Shown here: positions 8,420 through 17,183 of the stretch, piece by piece
Numbering within the stretch: position 1 is the stretch's first letter
Layout: each line of letters starts with the position of its first letter
Assembly (NCBI GenBank): GCA_009991595.1
Contig: JAACVK010000031.1
Location: forward strand, 1 to 64,000
Length of the DNA: 64,000 bases
DNA from: a bacterium
GTDB lineage: Bacteria > Bdellovibrionota > UBA2428
Direction: 5' to 3'
The notes under the pieces: model-generated
Seen by the model: the letters and a program-made list of their open reading frames with translations, nothing else
Told to the model about the DNA's origin: nothing
The model's database searches: none
Program-made: the position numbers and the translations under genes

Positions 8420-9019
8420 TTAAAAAACAACCCCAAACAATACATCTCCACCAACCGAATGAGAGCTGACCCAAGACTGTTCCGTAGACAAATCATTTAG
8501 CCCGATAAAACCTCGAAGCTCAGCCGTCAGAGCAATCAAAGCCAAAGGCATTCGCAAACCCAGCTGGACCAATAGAGCCATATCATTTCGACGCAAGCCG
8601 ACTGTTTCATGATCAAAATTAGCTTCAAACCCGTAGGTATTCAAAGCAATGGGATTCACCATTCGTCGATAAAGCAAACCAACACCAGTTTGTATCAAGC
8701 CCGCAAATCTCTGCCTAAACAAAAGAGGAATTTCTAAACTGTCTATCTGATAGGTGGACTCAACGCCAGCGACACTCAAAATTGGGCTTCGTCTTGCGTA
8801 ATAGAGACCTGTTTCAAAACCCAATCCCAATGCACCTATATCCAAGGACATCCCTACCGTGTAACCGCTCCCGAAGCTTGTTTCTGACGAGGTGTCTCCA
8901 AAGAGAGAATAACGTGTGTTGGTCAATCCACCCTTCACACCAAAATCAACCAAGGCATTAGCCTTGGCTGAAGAAAAAACAAACAAAGCAACTAAAGCAC
9001 TTATTCTAAAACAATTCAT
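8420..9019 (-). CDS. Outer-membrane beta-barrel protein
   Basis: This 199-residue protein has a clear signal peptide (basic start, hydrophobic run, cleavage near SAKANA) followed by alternating polar/apolar strands rich in Gly and aromatic residues, such as DFGVKGGLTNTRYSLF and YTVGMSLDIGALGLGFETG. The last residue is Phe (VLFGVVF), as expected for insertion by the BAM complex. The pattern fits the PorT / outer-membrane beta-barrel (OmpA-like N-domain) type with eight strands. It starts two bases after the alanine symporter stop, with GGTGAG as ribosome-binding site, so the two are co-transcribed. Function is unknown; the operon hints at small-solute uptake. Confidence 0.82.
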   Translation of the reverse strand: MNCFRISALVALFVFSSAKANALVDFGVKGGLTNTRYSLFGDTSSETSFGSGYTVGMSLDIGALGLGFETGLYYARRSPILSVAGVESTYQIDSLEIPLLFRQRFAGLIQTGVGLLYRRMVNPIALNTYGFEANFDHETVGLRRNDMALLVQLGLRMPLALIALTAELRGFIGLNDLSTEQSWVSSHSVGGDVLFGVVF

Positions 9020-9021
9020 AT

Positions 9022-10431
9022 TTAACTCACCTTCACTTTAACAACTCGGTTAAAGTAATCCTTTGCTAATGCATGGACTTTTGGAGCCAGCACGATGGTT
9101 GCCAACATATTAGGTATAGCCATCAACGCAAAACCAATATCCAAAAGATTTATCACATCTGTCAGTTCAGCAATTGCCCCCAACACTATAGTGGAACAAT
9201 AGAAAACAATAAAAGTCTTATTCCCTAAACTGAAGCGGCCTTTAAAAAGATAATTCCAACATTTCTGATTGTAGTTTGCGAAACCAACCAAACTAGAAAA
9301 GGAAAACAAGAAGCCAACGAAAACTAAAACATAGGGACCAACACCAGAAAAACTAACTTCAAAAGCCTGACGAGTCACAAGAATACCTGAAAGCCCCTCT
9401 TGACCAACAACTTCTGGAACGGTGATTAAAATCACCAAAGCAGTCATCGTACAAATAACGATCGTATCAATAAAGGGTCCGAGCATGGCTACCAAACCTT
9501 CACTGACAGGTTCTTTTGTTTTTGCATTTCCGTGAGCCATTGGAGCCGTCCCCATACCCGCCTCATTACTAAAGGCAGCTCTTTTCACCCCAATAATCAT
9601 AATGGCCCGCACTGCAGCCCCGGTGATTCCTCCACCAATAGCCTCAATTCCAAACGCTTCTTTAAAGATTGAGGCAAACACAGCTGGGATAGCGGGAAGG
9701 TTCTGAATCAAAATAATCAAACAGGCCAAAACATAAATTACACACATACTGGGAACTAACTTAGAAGTTACGTTAGCCAAGCGCTGAAGCCCTCCTAATA
9801 AAATATAGAAAACCATTCCAGCGAGAACCAAACCAGTCACCAACGAAGCTTTGAAACCGAAGGCCAAATCACCTTCAGCAGCACCAAAAGCAGGTCTCAC
9901 GGTTTCAACAATCAAGTTGGTTATCTGATTTGCATTAAAAATCGAAAGAGTTCCTACCATTCCGCATACCGCAAACATGACAGCCAACGGCTTCCAATAT
10001 TTCGGCAGAGCATTCTCGATGACATACATAGGTCCGCCTTGAACTTCTCCTTGATAATCTTTTCCTCGAAACATCATAGAAAGCGTACACTCGAAAAATT
10101 TAGTATTCATTCCAACCAATGCAGTTATCCACATCCAAAAGATAGCGCCCGGGCCTCCTTGAGTGATGGCAACGGCCACCCCCCCAATGTTGCCCATTCC
10201 CACCGTGGCAGAAAGAGCATTCGTCAAAGCTCTAAAATGGGATAGCTGCCCTGGAGCATCGGATCCCTCTGACTTGGCTTCCTTGAAGAGAAGCCCGATG
10301 GCGTGACCAAACCCTCGCAAAATTTGCATTTTAGATATGGCAATCAAATAGAAACCACCACCAATCAAAAGAAAAACAAGGGGCATTCCCCAGACGATAT
10401 CAACGACACTAGACAGTAGTTCAGAAATCAT
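9022..10431 (-). CDS. Alanine:sodium symporter (AGCS family)
   Basis: This inner-membrane amino-acid:cation symporter takes up alanine or glycine with Na+. The AGCS signature is plain: ATVGMGNIGGVAVAITQGG around residue 76, ALVGMNTKFFE about 108-118, and GPMYVIE about 136. About ten to eleven membrane segments cover the 469 residues, the normal family length. The segment FSNEAGMGTAPMAHG near 290 is also family-specific. It is the upstream gene of a two-gene operon with the beta-barrel protein. No ribosome-binding site is obvious before the ATG. Confidence 0.95.
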   Translation of the reverse strand: MISELLSSVVDIVWGMPLVFLLIGGGFYLIAISKMQILRGFGHAIGLLFKEAKSEGSDAPGQLSHFRALTNALSATVGMGNIGGVAVAITQGGPGAIFWMWITALVGMNTKFFECTLSMMFRGKDYQGEVQGGPMYVIENALPKYWKPLAVMFAVCGMVGTLSIFNANQITNLIVETVRPAFGAAEGDLAFGFKASLVTGLVLAGMVFYILLGGLQRLANVTSKLVPSMCVIYVLACLIILIQNLPAIPAVFASIFKEAFGIEAIGGGITGAAVRAIMIIGVKRAAFSNEAGMGTAPMAHGNAKTKEPVSEGLVAMLGPFIDTIVICTMTALVILITVPEVVGQEGLSGILVTRQAFEVSFSGVGPYVLVFVGFLFSFSSLVGFANYNQKCWNYLFKGRFSLGNKTFIVFYCSTIVLGAIAELTDVINLLDIGFALMAIPNMLATIVLAPKVHALAKDYFNRVVKVKVS

Positions 10432-10685
10432 AAAAGAAATTCAGCAGATACTCGGCCAGCAAGCAACTAAAAGGCACATCCACTAACAATGTGTCACAGC
10501 GTCCCGGAACTGGATGAACTTGCAGCCTTTGTCGCCCTTGCTCCTTCAAGCATATGCACCCAACTCAAATTCCGCGATCCGTGCCAAAGCAGTCACGGAA
10601 AGTGGAGCTAACTGTCTGAAATCACGAAGTGGTTTTAATCAGAGCCATTGACTTGGGCGCTGCGTCGCGCTAGAAGCGCAGGCCT

Positions 10686-11393
10686 ATGTCAGAAAACGTC
10701 TCAGGCACCCCAAGCAAACAAAAACGAAACTCTTCATGGCAAGCAATTTTTGAATCAAAAGTCTTTTGGATTGTCTTGGTGCTAACTCTTTTTACCCTGC
10801 CTTTAGTTCGAAGCCTTCAAAAGGAACCCGTCCAACAATTGCCGGTGCTTGGACAAATCAACGACTTCCGCCTGACCAATCAGGAAGGTCGCGAGATCAC
10901 TAGTCGTGAGTTCGCGGGTAGCGTACTCCTTGTTAATTTCATCTTCACCCGATGCCCCAACATCTGTCCGATGATGACAAGTAAAATGGCCAAAATTCAA
11001 GAGCGCCTGAAAGGCACCGCTAAAAGCATTCAGCTATTGAGTATTTCCGTAGATCCGTCCCACGACACACCGGAAGTGTTGAAAGAATACGGTAAAAAGT
11101 TCAACGCTGATTTCAAGTTATGGACTTTTCTGACTGGCCCCATGGAAGAAATTAGACGCGTCGTCGTTGATGACTTTAAAACTGCCCTCGATGGCGAGGC
11201 GGGAGAGCCAGGGGACATGTCAGGCCTGATGGAAATTACGCATGGCGAGCACTTTGCGCTCGTCGATCAAATAGGACAGGTTCGCGGCTATCGCAGAATT
11301 CAAAACCAAGAAGACATCGATGCTGTGATTCGCGACTTTGCCATCATTGTAAATTCTTTCCCTCAAACCATCAAAAAGGACGGTGACTCATGA
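10686..11393 (+). CDS. SCO1/SenC family copper chaperone
   Basis: This is a membrane-anchored thioredoxin-fold protein that in other bacteria delivers copper to the CuA site of cytochrome oxidase or acts as a thiol oxidoreductase. Residues about 25-44 form the single membrane anchor. The copper-binding CPNIC (CxxxC) follows LLVNFIFTR near residue 98, and the conserved metal-binding His is in ITHGEHFALVD about residue 182-192; SVDPSHDTPEVL is also family-typical. The last four bases overlap the next gene's start (ATGA). That, with the DUF4149-like third gene, defines a three-gene operon. No oxidase genes are in this window. Confidence 0.92.
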   Translation: MSENVSGTPSKQKRNSSWQAIFESKVFWIVLVLTLFTLPLVRSLQKEPVQQLPVLGQINDFRLTNQEGREITSREFAGSVLLVNFIFTRCPNICPMMTSKMAKIQERLKGTAKSIQLLSISVDPSHDTPEVLKEYGKKFNADFKLWTFLTGPMEEIRRVVVDDFKTALDGEAGEPGDMSGLMEITHGEHFALVDQIGQVRGYRRIQNQEDIDAVIRDFAIIVNSFPQTIKKDGDS

Positions 11394-13048
11394 GTCTCTC
11401 TACACTTCTTTCCCAAGTTCTAAAGAACCCACCTCAAGTTGCCATCGACCACGAAATTGAAGTCCTTCATGAACTCCCTGTTCAAACACTCTATTTTGCT
11501 TTGAAGGAAGCGGACTCCGACATGGCCCTTTGGCTCACTGAAAACTCACGAGTGACTCAACTTCAAGGTCTCATTGATCTAGATTGTTGGTCTGGCGACC
11601 AATTTGAACCTGCACGCTTTATGAACTTTTTCCATCTACTAGCTCGTTGCTCTCCTCAAAGACTTCGCTACTTGTCTAAAGAACTCGATCCGGAAGTCAT
11701 TGTAAGATCCCTTATGGAATACTGCACGGTTGTCGACTTTGACCCCCAGGAACCACCACAAGTTCCAGAATCACAACTAATGATCAGTCCAGATGGAAAA
11801 TACGCTCTAATCCTAAAAGAAGAAGACTTAAACATTCGAGAAAGTCTCATGATTTGGCTCGATAAAATTTCGGCAACCGATTTGGATTTAATGCGACGGC
11901 ATTTAGAATCCTGTAAGTGGGAACAAATTAGCGACATCGAAGAATTTGCCTACGGAATCAAAAAAGGACGCCTTGAAGACCATGGCTTTGTAGATCGCAG
12001 CGAAGCCATCGGCATCTACGCTAGTGGCCATGCTTCAAAACTGAAAGCCCAACTTCTTGCCAACCCACTCCCTCCAAAAGCAAAGGCTGAAGCCTCCGAA
12101 GCCACCCCATCGATTGATGGTAGTTTTATTCCTGAAATCATTCGCGGTCCTCTCTCCGAATCCAATTTCTTTGCCACGGCATTAGCCGAAATTGACGAGC
12201 CAAAAATCAAGGAAGTTCTCATTCTTGAAAGTCTTCGAGCCGTCAACATTGCCATTATGGCCGATGACTTGATTCATGAGTCCGTAGACTGCATCAAAGA
12301 AGCAGCCTCTCGCACACGAAAGTATTTGGACCTAGGCCTCTTTTATCTTTGTGATGGGAAAATTGAACTAGGCAAAAGAGAACTCATCGAGCAACCCCTC
12401 TTTGAAGTTGTTCGATTGGGCTGGCTACTCACCAAAGATCTCGTTACTGCGGCAGATGTTCTTCGTAGCAAATATCCTTCTCAAACTTGGGGATTAAGTG
12501 ATGGCTTTCTCATTCAAAAACTCAGCGGCCGCCACCCCGAACTATTCGAAAGCGAACTAAAAGCCATTGGCTCTTCTAACAAAGAATTTATTAGCCTTGA
12601 GTCCATCACTAAATGCGCTGAACGTTTAGCCACCTTGGGTGCCATACAAAACTTTGTTCAAGACAGTCTTTCAGAGGTTCTGCACCTGGAAACAGATCCA
12701 TTAGCAAGCACCGAAAGTCTCTACAGCCGCCTACTAACAGGAATCGTGAGACAAGACATTGGAGGAGCGTTCTCTGTATCTCCGATCAATCCAAAAGAAT
12801 GGGAGCTCATTCAAAAAGGATTCCAAAGAGAGCGACTTAACAAGCTTGTGGAAACCTTCTGCAACAAGGCCCCAAAGAACACTCAAGTTCATCTAGAAGT
12901 GCGCATGCATGACTGCCTAGACGAGTTAGAGAAATACCTAAAGTCTCGACCAAGCATGCCTCTTGCAAACATGTTCTCGGCTCTTCGAATAGACAAAATA
13001 AAGCCTCAGACAAAAGGGTCGACCAACGGACAGGGAGCCAATGCTTAA
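11390..13048 (+). CDS. DUF6178-like protein
   Basis: This is a 552-residue cytoplasmic protein with no signal peptide or membrane segment. Its N-terminal region (LHELPVQTLYFALKEAD, then LIDLDCW and ELDPEVIVRSLMEYCTVVD) resembles DUF6178 proteins, which I recall mainly from deltaproteobacteria and relatives. This is recognition by pattern, not alignment. It is Leu/Glu-rich and predicted almost all-helical. It begins inside the stop of the SCO1-like gene and its own 3' end overlaps the DUF4149-like gene by eight bases, so all three are translationally coupled. That coupling suggests a role in respiratory-enzyme assembly, which is only an inference. Confidence 0.78.
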   Translation: MSLSTLLSQVLKNPPQVAIDHEIEVLHELPVQTLYFALKEADSDMALWLTENSRVTQLQGLIDLDCWSGDQFEPARFMNFFHLLARCSPQRLRYLSKELDPEVIVRSLMEYCTVVDFDPQEPPQVPESQLMISPDGKYALILKEEDLNIRESLMIWLDKISATDLDLMRRHLESCKWEQISDIEEFAYGIKKGRLEDHGFVDRSEAIGIYASGHASKLKAQLLANPLPPKAKAEASEATPSIDGSFIPEIIRGPLSESNFFATALAEIDEPKIKEVLILESLRAVNIAIMADDLIHESVDCIKEAASRTRKYLDLGLFYLCDGKIELGKRELIEQPLFEVVRLGWLLTKDLVTAADVLRSKYPSQTWGLSDGFLIQKLSGRHPELFESELKAIGSSNKEFISLESITKCAERLATLGAIQNFVQDSLSEVLHLETDPLASTESLYSRLLTGIVRQDIGGAFSVSPINPKEWELIQKGFQRERLNKLVETFCNKAPKNTQVHLEVRMHDCLDELEKYLKSRPSMPLANMFSALRIDKIKPQTKGSTNGQGANA

Positions 13049-13481
13049 AACAACTCTTAGATACATAACACCAATGGCTTTATCCTATTGGATAGGTTCT
13101 ATAATGTTTTTTTCCTTTGTATTCGCTCCTCGAGTCTTTTCTGTTTTAGAAAAGAGCGACGCCGCTCGTTTACAGAACGCTCTTTTTTATCCCTACTATT
13201 TTAGCTTATGCGTTTGTGCCGCTTTGGTGATTCTTGCTTGCTTTCAATTAGGTCGCTTCATGAAGTTCGGCGCTGGCTTAGCCTTTTTAAATCTTGCTGG
13301 TTTTTTGCTAGGCTACTTTTACCTAACTCCTACCATCAACACTCTCTTCTTAAGCTCAGATTCTGCAGAACATATGAAACTTCTTCACCAAGGCTCCATC
13401 TTGCTAAGCCTGTTTTCACTGGTCTCAGGGATATTCTTACTTTTTTCTTATTTAAAGAGCATAAGAAGCAACGAAATTTAA
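13041..13481 (+). CDS. DUF4149 / TMEM205-like membrane protein
   Basis: A 146-residue inner-membrane protein with four hydrophobic segments. The start region SYWIGSIMFFSFVFAPRVF and the later LHQGSILLSLFSLVSGIF match the general pattern of the DUF4149 family (bacterial relatives of TMEM205), whose function is not established; eukaryotic members have been linked to metal or platinum resistance. A CAGGGAG ribosome-binding site lies just before the ATG inside the previous gene. As the last gene of the SCO1-like operon, a link to copper or cytochrome oxidase assembly is plausible. Confidence 0.75.
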   Translation: MLKTTLRYITPMALSYWIGSIMFFSFVFAPRVFSVLEKSDAARLQNALFYPYYFSLCVCAALVILACFQLGRFMKFGAGLAFLNLAGFLLGYFYLTPTINTLFLSSDSAEHMKLLHQGSILLSLFSLVSGIFLLFSYLKSIRSNEI

Positions 13482-13496
13482 GATAGCCCAGTCTAG

Positions 13497-14504
13497 CTAT
13501 AGAGTCTTACAACCTTCAGAGAGTTCAAGATTGGGCATATCACTTCCCATCGAATAAGCCTTAATTCCAAAGACACCTAGAATTTCAAAACAACGAGCCT
13601 CCTGTTCTTTTGAAAAATTCTTTCTCCAGGAAGATAACCCCTTCTTGAAATCATAACTCTTAACCTCTTGATGAGAAATCCTAAAAGTTCTACTAGGCCT
13701 CAAGGCAATTTCCTTCATAGCGGGAAGATAGCTTTGATCAATCTTAACAATGTCACAAAGTCGCATCAGACTAGAGTCTAACTCAAAAACAAGTCGTTCA
13801 TAAAACACCAAATACACTTTCTCCGCCGCCTTGGCATCTAAGCGAAAAAAAGAGGCATACTCAAAACACCACTCAAGAACATGACAGTCAAAATCGATCT
13901 TAGACTCAACAATTTCTTTTGAAAGCCTTCTCTCTTCTTCTGATAGAATCTTATGAGTAAAGTAGGAACTATCCAAATAAGCATAAAGCTGATTAGGCCA
14001 CCCTGATTTCATTATCGAATGAACATTGGCCATCGGATGTCGTAGCAAATAAAAAACAACAAAGTTTTTCTCTTCTACACATATCGGATAAAGATATTTT
14101 GGCCCTACTATCTTAATCATAAGTCGACCGGTTTTCCTCCAGAAATCTCTTTCCTTAACTCGAGAGTTTCGGTTAACAATCAAGTCTCCACGAACCATCT
14201 TCCTCATAAAAGTTAAAGCCTGCTGTCGAATTTCGGGGGTTAACTCAGAAAATAGATACTCATTACCTCTGAAGACACGAGGGGCGCGGGGGTTAGAAAA
14301 AGGTTCATCCGCATAACTGAAGTTCTCTACAGCATCAAACAGGCTCCGAAACCAGGTGCTTCCGCCTCGCCGGGAAGAGAAGACAACCACATTGAGCAGC
14401 CCCATATCCTTATGGCGCTGAAGGTAAGAAAGTACGTTCTTCACAAAAAACCCCAGTGACCTCCGCCTAATCCCCAATATTCGACGCTCCCACTGTAAAT
14501 TCAT
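13497..14504 (-). CDS. Sulfotransferase family protein
   Basis: A PAPS-dependent sulfotransferase-like protein of 335 residues. The 5'-phosphosulfate-binding loop is seen as SSRRGGSTWFRSLF near residue 43, and the 3'-phosphate-binding region as FYLLRHPMANVHSI near 150 (Arg and a downstream Ser). Enzymes of this type sulfate sugars or lipids. It is the last of three minus-strand genes (polymerase, glycosyltransferase, sulfotransferase), which suggests that the surface polysaccharide is sulfated. An AAGGAAG ribosome-binding site precedes the ATG. Acceptor unknown. Confidence 0.83.
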   Translation of the reverse strand: MNLQWERRILGIRRRSLGFFVKNVLSYLQRHKDMGLLNVVVFSSRRGGSTWFRSLFDAVENFSYADEPFSNPRAPRVFRGNEYLFSELTPEIRQQALTFMRKMVRGDLIVNRNSRVKERDFWRKTGRLMIKIVGPKYLYPICVEEKNFVVFYLLRHPMANVHSIMKSGWPNQLYAYLDSSYFTHKILSEEERRLSKEIVESKIDFDCHVLEWCFEYASFFRLDAKAAEKVYLVFYERLVFELDSSLMRLCDIVKIDQSYLPAMKEIALRPSRTFRISHQEVKSYDFKKGLSSWRKNFSKEQEARCFEILGVFGIKAYSMGSDMPNLELSEGCKTL

Positions 14505-14513
14505 AATACTTCC

Positions 14514-15698
14514 TTATTTTACAGAATGACTCAAAACAATTTTCTCAACGATCTTTGCAAAGCTTTCTGGATCAAAAGACGCCACCCTGTCTCTGCCTCT
14601 TTGAATCAATTGTTTCCTCAACCTAGAATCAGTAGAAATTAGCAACATCGATTTTGCTACATCCTCTACACTATCAGAGCGAACAATCAATCCAGCCTTA
14701 GTTTCTTCGCCTGAGAAATCTACAAGATCAGGAACACAACCCAACTGTTCACTTACAACGACAGGGCAGCCAGAGGCCATGGCCTCATTGATCACCAAAC
14801 CCCACTCCTCCGTTTTAGATATTAAAAACAGGGCGACCGCATTTCTATAGATTGCAGGCAATTCATGATAAAACTTTCCAGAATAAAAAAAGATGTCATA
14901 ATCATTGGGATCAAAACGATTCTTAGACTCCTCATCGTAAACTCTGAGACCTAAATCCAATGCGGCCCCTATCAACACTTGTTTCAATGGACCATAGCCA
15001 ACAAACACTAAAGGTTTAACTGAAGCTGTTTTTTCTCTATAAGTTTTGAACCCATTCAAGAGAACAAACAAATTCTTCTTTTCAACAAAACGTCCTACAA
15101 ATAGAAAATATTCCACAGGAAATGCTACAGCGATTGAAGAATCCGACTTTTCGAAATGTTCATTATCGACCACATCGAAGCCTAAGAAAATTTTTTCATC
15201 ACAAACTCCCAATGACAGCAGATATTCCCTAGTTGCTTGCCCTGCCACAAAATAGGCATCATAATACTTTAAGGCAAACTTCTTATACAGCTCTTTTAGA
15301 TTGTCCCGCTTTCTTGTCGAGGATTTTAAATGAGAATCCAACATCAGGACTCTTTTAATCCTCAAGAAATAGCTAACCCACAACAGTAGGATCGTATCAA
15401 AAGGCCAATAGCTATTAATGAAAATAAAATCTGGTTTCAGCTTTTTTAAAGTAAATAAAACTTTAGGGAAAAGACTGAAAACAGATAAGAACTTCTTAAG
15501 CGGAGGACCTTCCCCTTCTGGAAACAAGTAATGAACATCACTTTCATCCATGGATTCAGGCCAATCATAAACCTGAGACTTAGGAGCCAAAGATAAATGG
15601 GAGCACTTCAACCGTCTTTGAGAAGCCATTAAACGAGCCCGATGAAAAGGTGCAAAATCCGGGTAGTAAAACAGGACAGAGACTTTCTCTAAACTCAT
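14514..15698 (-). CDS. Glycosyltransferase family 4 protein
   Basis: A GT-B fold sugar transferase (394 residues). The C-terminal donor-binding half is clear: LFVGRFVEKKNLFVLLNGF about residue 198, then VGYGPL, and the acidic EX7E-like segment KTEEWGLVINEAMASGCPVVVSE about 295-317. These match the GT4 / RfaB-type family. It acts on the cytoplasmic face during assembly of polysaccharide repeat units. The start overlaps the end of the Wzy-like gene by four bases, and the next gene begins ten bases after its stop. Confidence 0.92.
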   Translation of the reverse strand: MSLEKVSVLFYYPDFAPFHRARLMASQRRLKCSHLSLAPKSQVYDWPESMDESDVHYLFPEGEGPPLKKFLSVFSLFPKVLFTLKKLKPDFIFINSYWPFDTILLLWVSYFLRIKRVLMLDSHLKSSTRKRDNLKELYKKFALKYYDAYFVAGQATREYLLSLGVCDEKIFLGFDVVDNEHFEKSDSSIAVAFPVEYFLFVGRFVEKKNLFVLLNGFKTYREKTASVKPLVFVGYGPLKQVLIGAALDLGLRVYDEESKNRFDPNDYDIFFYSGKFYHELPAIYRNAVALFLISKTEEWGLVINEAMASGCPVVVSEQLGCVPDLVDFSGEETKAGLIVRSDSVEDVAKSMLLISTDSRLRKQLIQRGRDRVASFDPESFAKIVEKIVLSHSVK

Positions 15699-16912
15699 CT
15701 TGTCCCCAACGAATCTTTTCTTTTACTAACTACAAAGGCCGCCAACGCAACGGAAAGTAGAAAGGCACAATTAGCAAAGGTTGTATTTCTCCATAAATAC
15801 CCATCCAAGAGTGCTAAAATGAAGCAAAAGGCAAGAAAGGCAAATGCTAAAGTTGCCCGCCAGGCCTCCTGACTATTACCCAAAATAGCTCCCTTTAAAA
15901 ATAGACGATAAAACAAATTGACCAAATACAAAGTGAACCACGATATAAAGGCCATACCTACTACACCGACATGGATCAAATACAGAAGCATACTGTTCTC
16001 CGTGTTCACAGGATCCGCAAACGATCCAAGCCAAGGAGATGACAAAAACTGGTTCCACATGTTAACCATTGCTTCGGAACGAGTGTCCTCAAGAGAGAAC
16101 GAACGATATTCTCCGAGAGTTCGGAGGAAATCTATACGATCTAAAAAAAAAGGCAAGAAAGGCAGAGCAATCAACATAAGTCCAAGCGTTGCCAAAAGCA
16201 TTTTCTTATTGTGTACAAACAAGACAGCCAAAGCCACGATGGTAGCAGCTAGGCCAGTTCGAGAACCCGCCAGAACCAATCCAAAAAAGAAGACGGGGAC
16301 AAAGATCGCTAATAGAAATCGATTTGAAAGCTTCAATTTAAATCGGACAGCTGTTGAAAGTAAGCCAAAACCAAAAAGTTGTGATGCATAAATCGGATAA
16401 TCGCTCAAACCAATAAATCGAGCCTGAAAGAACGCACTAATAGGGTCAATCACAAAAAGATACAAAGAACCCACCGTAAACATGACAGACGTCCAAAAGA
16501 AAACACCCGTCACCAAGTCGACAGCCTCTTCAGACGACCTTAGAGCAAAGACAGAGATGGGCAAAACAAAGACAAATAAGACATTTCCGAACAATTCAAA
16601 AAGAAACATCCGAACATCCCTATTCATGTAGGATTTCTTCACCAAGACGGCTGTTTTGGCCAAGAGAAATGAGGCGCAAAACGAAAGAATAGTAACAGGA
16701 GGGCTCATAAACACCTTAGAGCTTGTTAGCACGACACCCCCCAAAGAGAGCAGCATCAGAGGCAAACCTAAACTTCTGAAATGTTGAATAGTCGCCGGGG
16801 GGGTAACCCCATATCTCTTTTCAGTTGGAGATTGGTTATTTGATGTAGCAACAAAGATAAAGAAGGCTAAGAAGAAAACCAACAACCTCCCTCGCCCCTT
16901 TGCCAACTCCAT
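15695..16912 (-). CDS. O-antigen ligase/polymerase-like membrane protein (Wzy-like)
   Basis: This 405-residue inner-membrane protein has about eleven hydrophobic segments. One large periplasmic loop is seen after LPFLPFFLDRIDFLR and contains RSEAMVNMWNQFLSSPWLG, the pattern of the Wzy_C (PF04932) family of O-antigen ligases and polymerases. An AGSRTGLAATIVALA helix, typical of the family, lies near residue 219. In a locus with a flippase and Wzc-like protein, repeat-unit polymerisation is the best guess, but WaaL-type ligation cannot be excluded. It is the first gene of a three-gene minus-strand operon. No strong ribosome-binding site is visible. Confidence 0.82.
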   Translation of the reverse strand: MELAKGRGRLLVFFLAFFIFVATSNNQSPTEKRYGVTPPATIQHFRSLGLPLMLLSLGGVVLTSSKVFMSPPVTILSFCASFLLAKTAVLVKKSYMNRDVRMFLFELFGNVLFVFVLPISVFALRSSEEAVDLVTGVFFWTSVMFTVGSLYLFVIDPISAFFQARFIGLSDYPIYASQLFGFGLLSTAVRFKLKLSNRFLLAIFVPVFFFGLVLAGSRTGLAATIVALAVLFVHNKKMLLATLGLMLIALPFLPFFLDRIDFLRTLGEYRSFSLEDTRSEAMVNMWNQFLSSPWLGSFADPVNTENSMLLYLIHVGVVGMAFISWFTLYLVNLFYRLFLKGAILGNSQEAWRATLAFAFLAFCFILALLDGYLWRNTTFANCAFLLSVALAAFVVSKRKDSLGTR

Positions 16913-17183
16913 AATTTCATTCTGCCTTAAATCGACATGATTTCAAAGGAAGGCACCTTCCTAAATAGGAATTTGAAAATCTACAACAAAACTAAGTACC
17001 AATAATCACTGCGCAGTTATACTATAGTTTACAGACACTTAAGAGAGCGCCCGAGAACATACTCTCACAAACAAGGAATTCCAGACGAAGGCCTCTACGG
17101 ACTATGCTATCCAATAATTTTGGCAGGCCAGCTCTTACTAAAAGTCTCAACCTTCAATAAACTAGGGAGGGGGCTGTACTACG

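Noticed and set aside
10432-10685. Possible small gene or RNA between the alanine symporter and the SCO1-like gene
   Set aside because: The GC-rich stretch near 10655-10680 can fold, but I see no start, frame or known RNA pattern; treated as promoter region.
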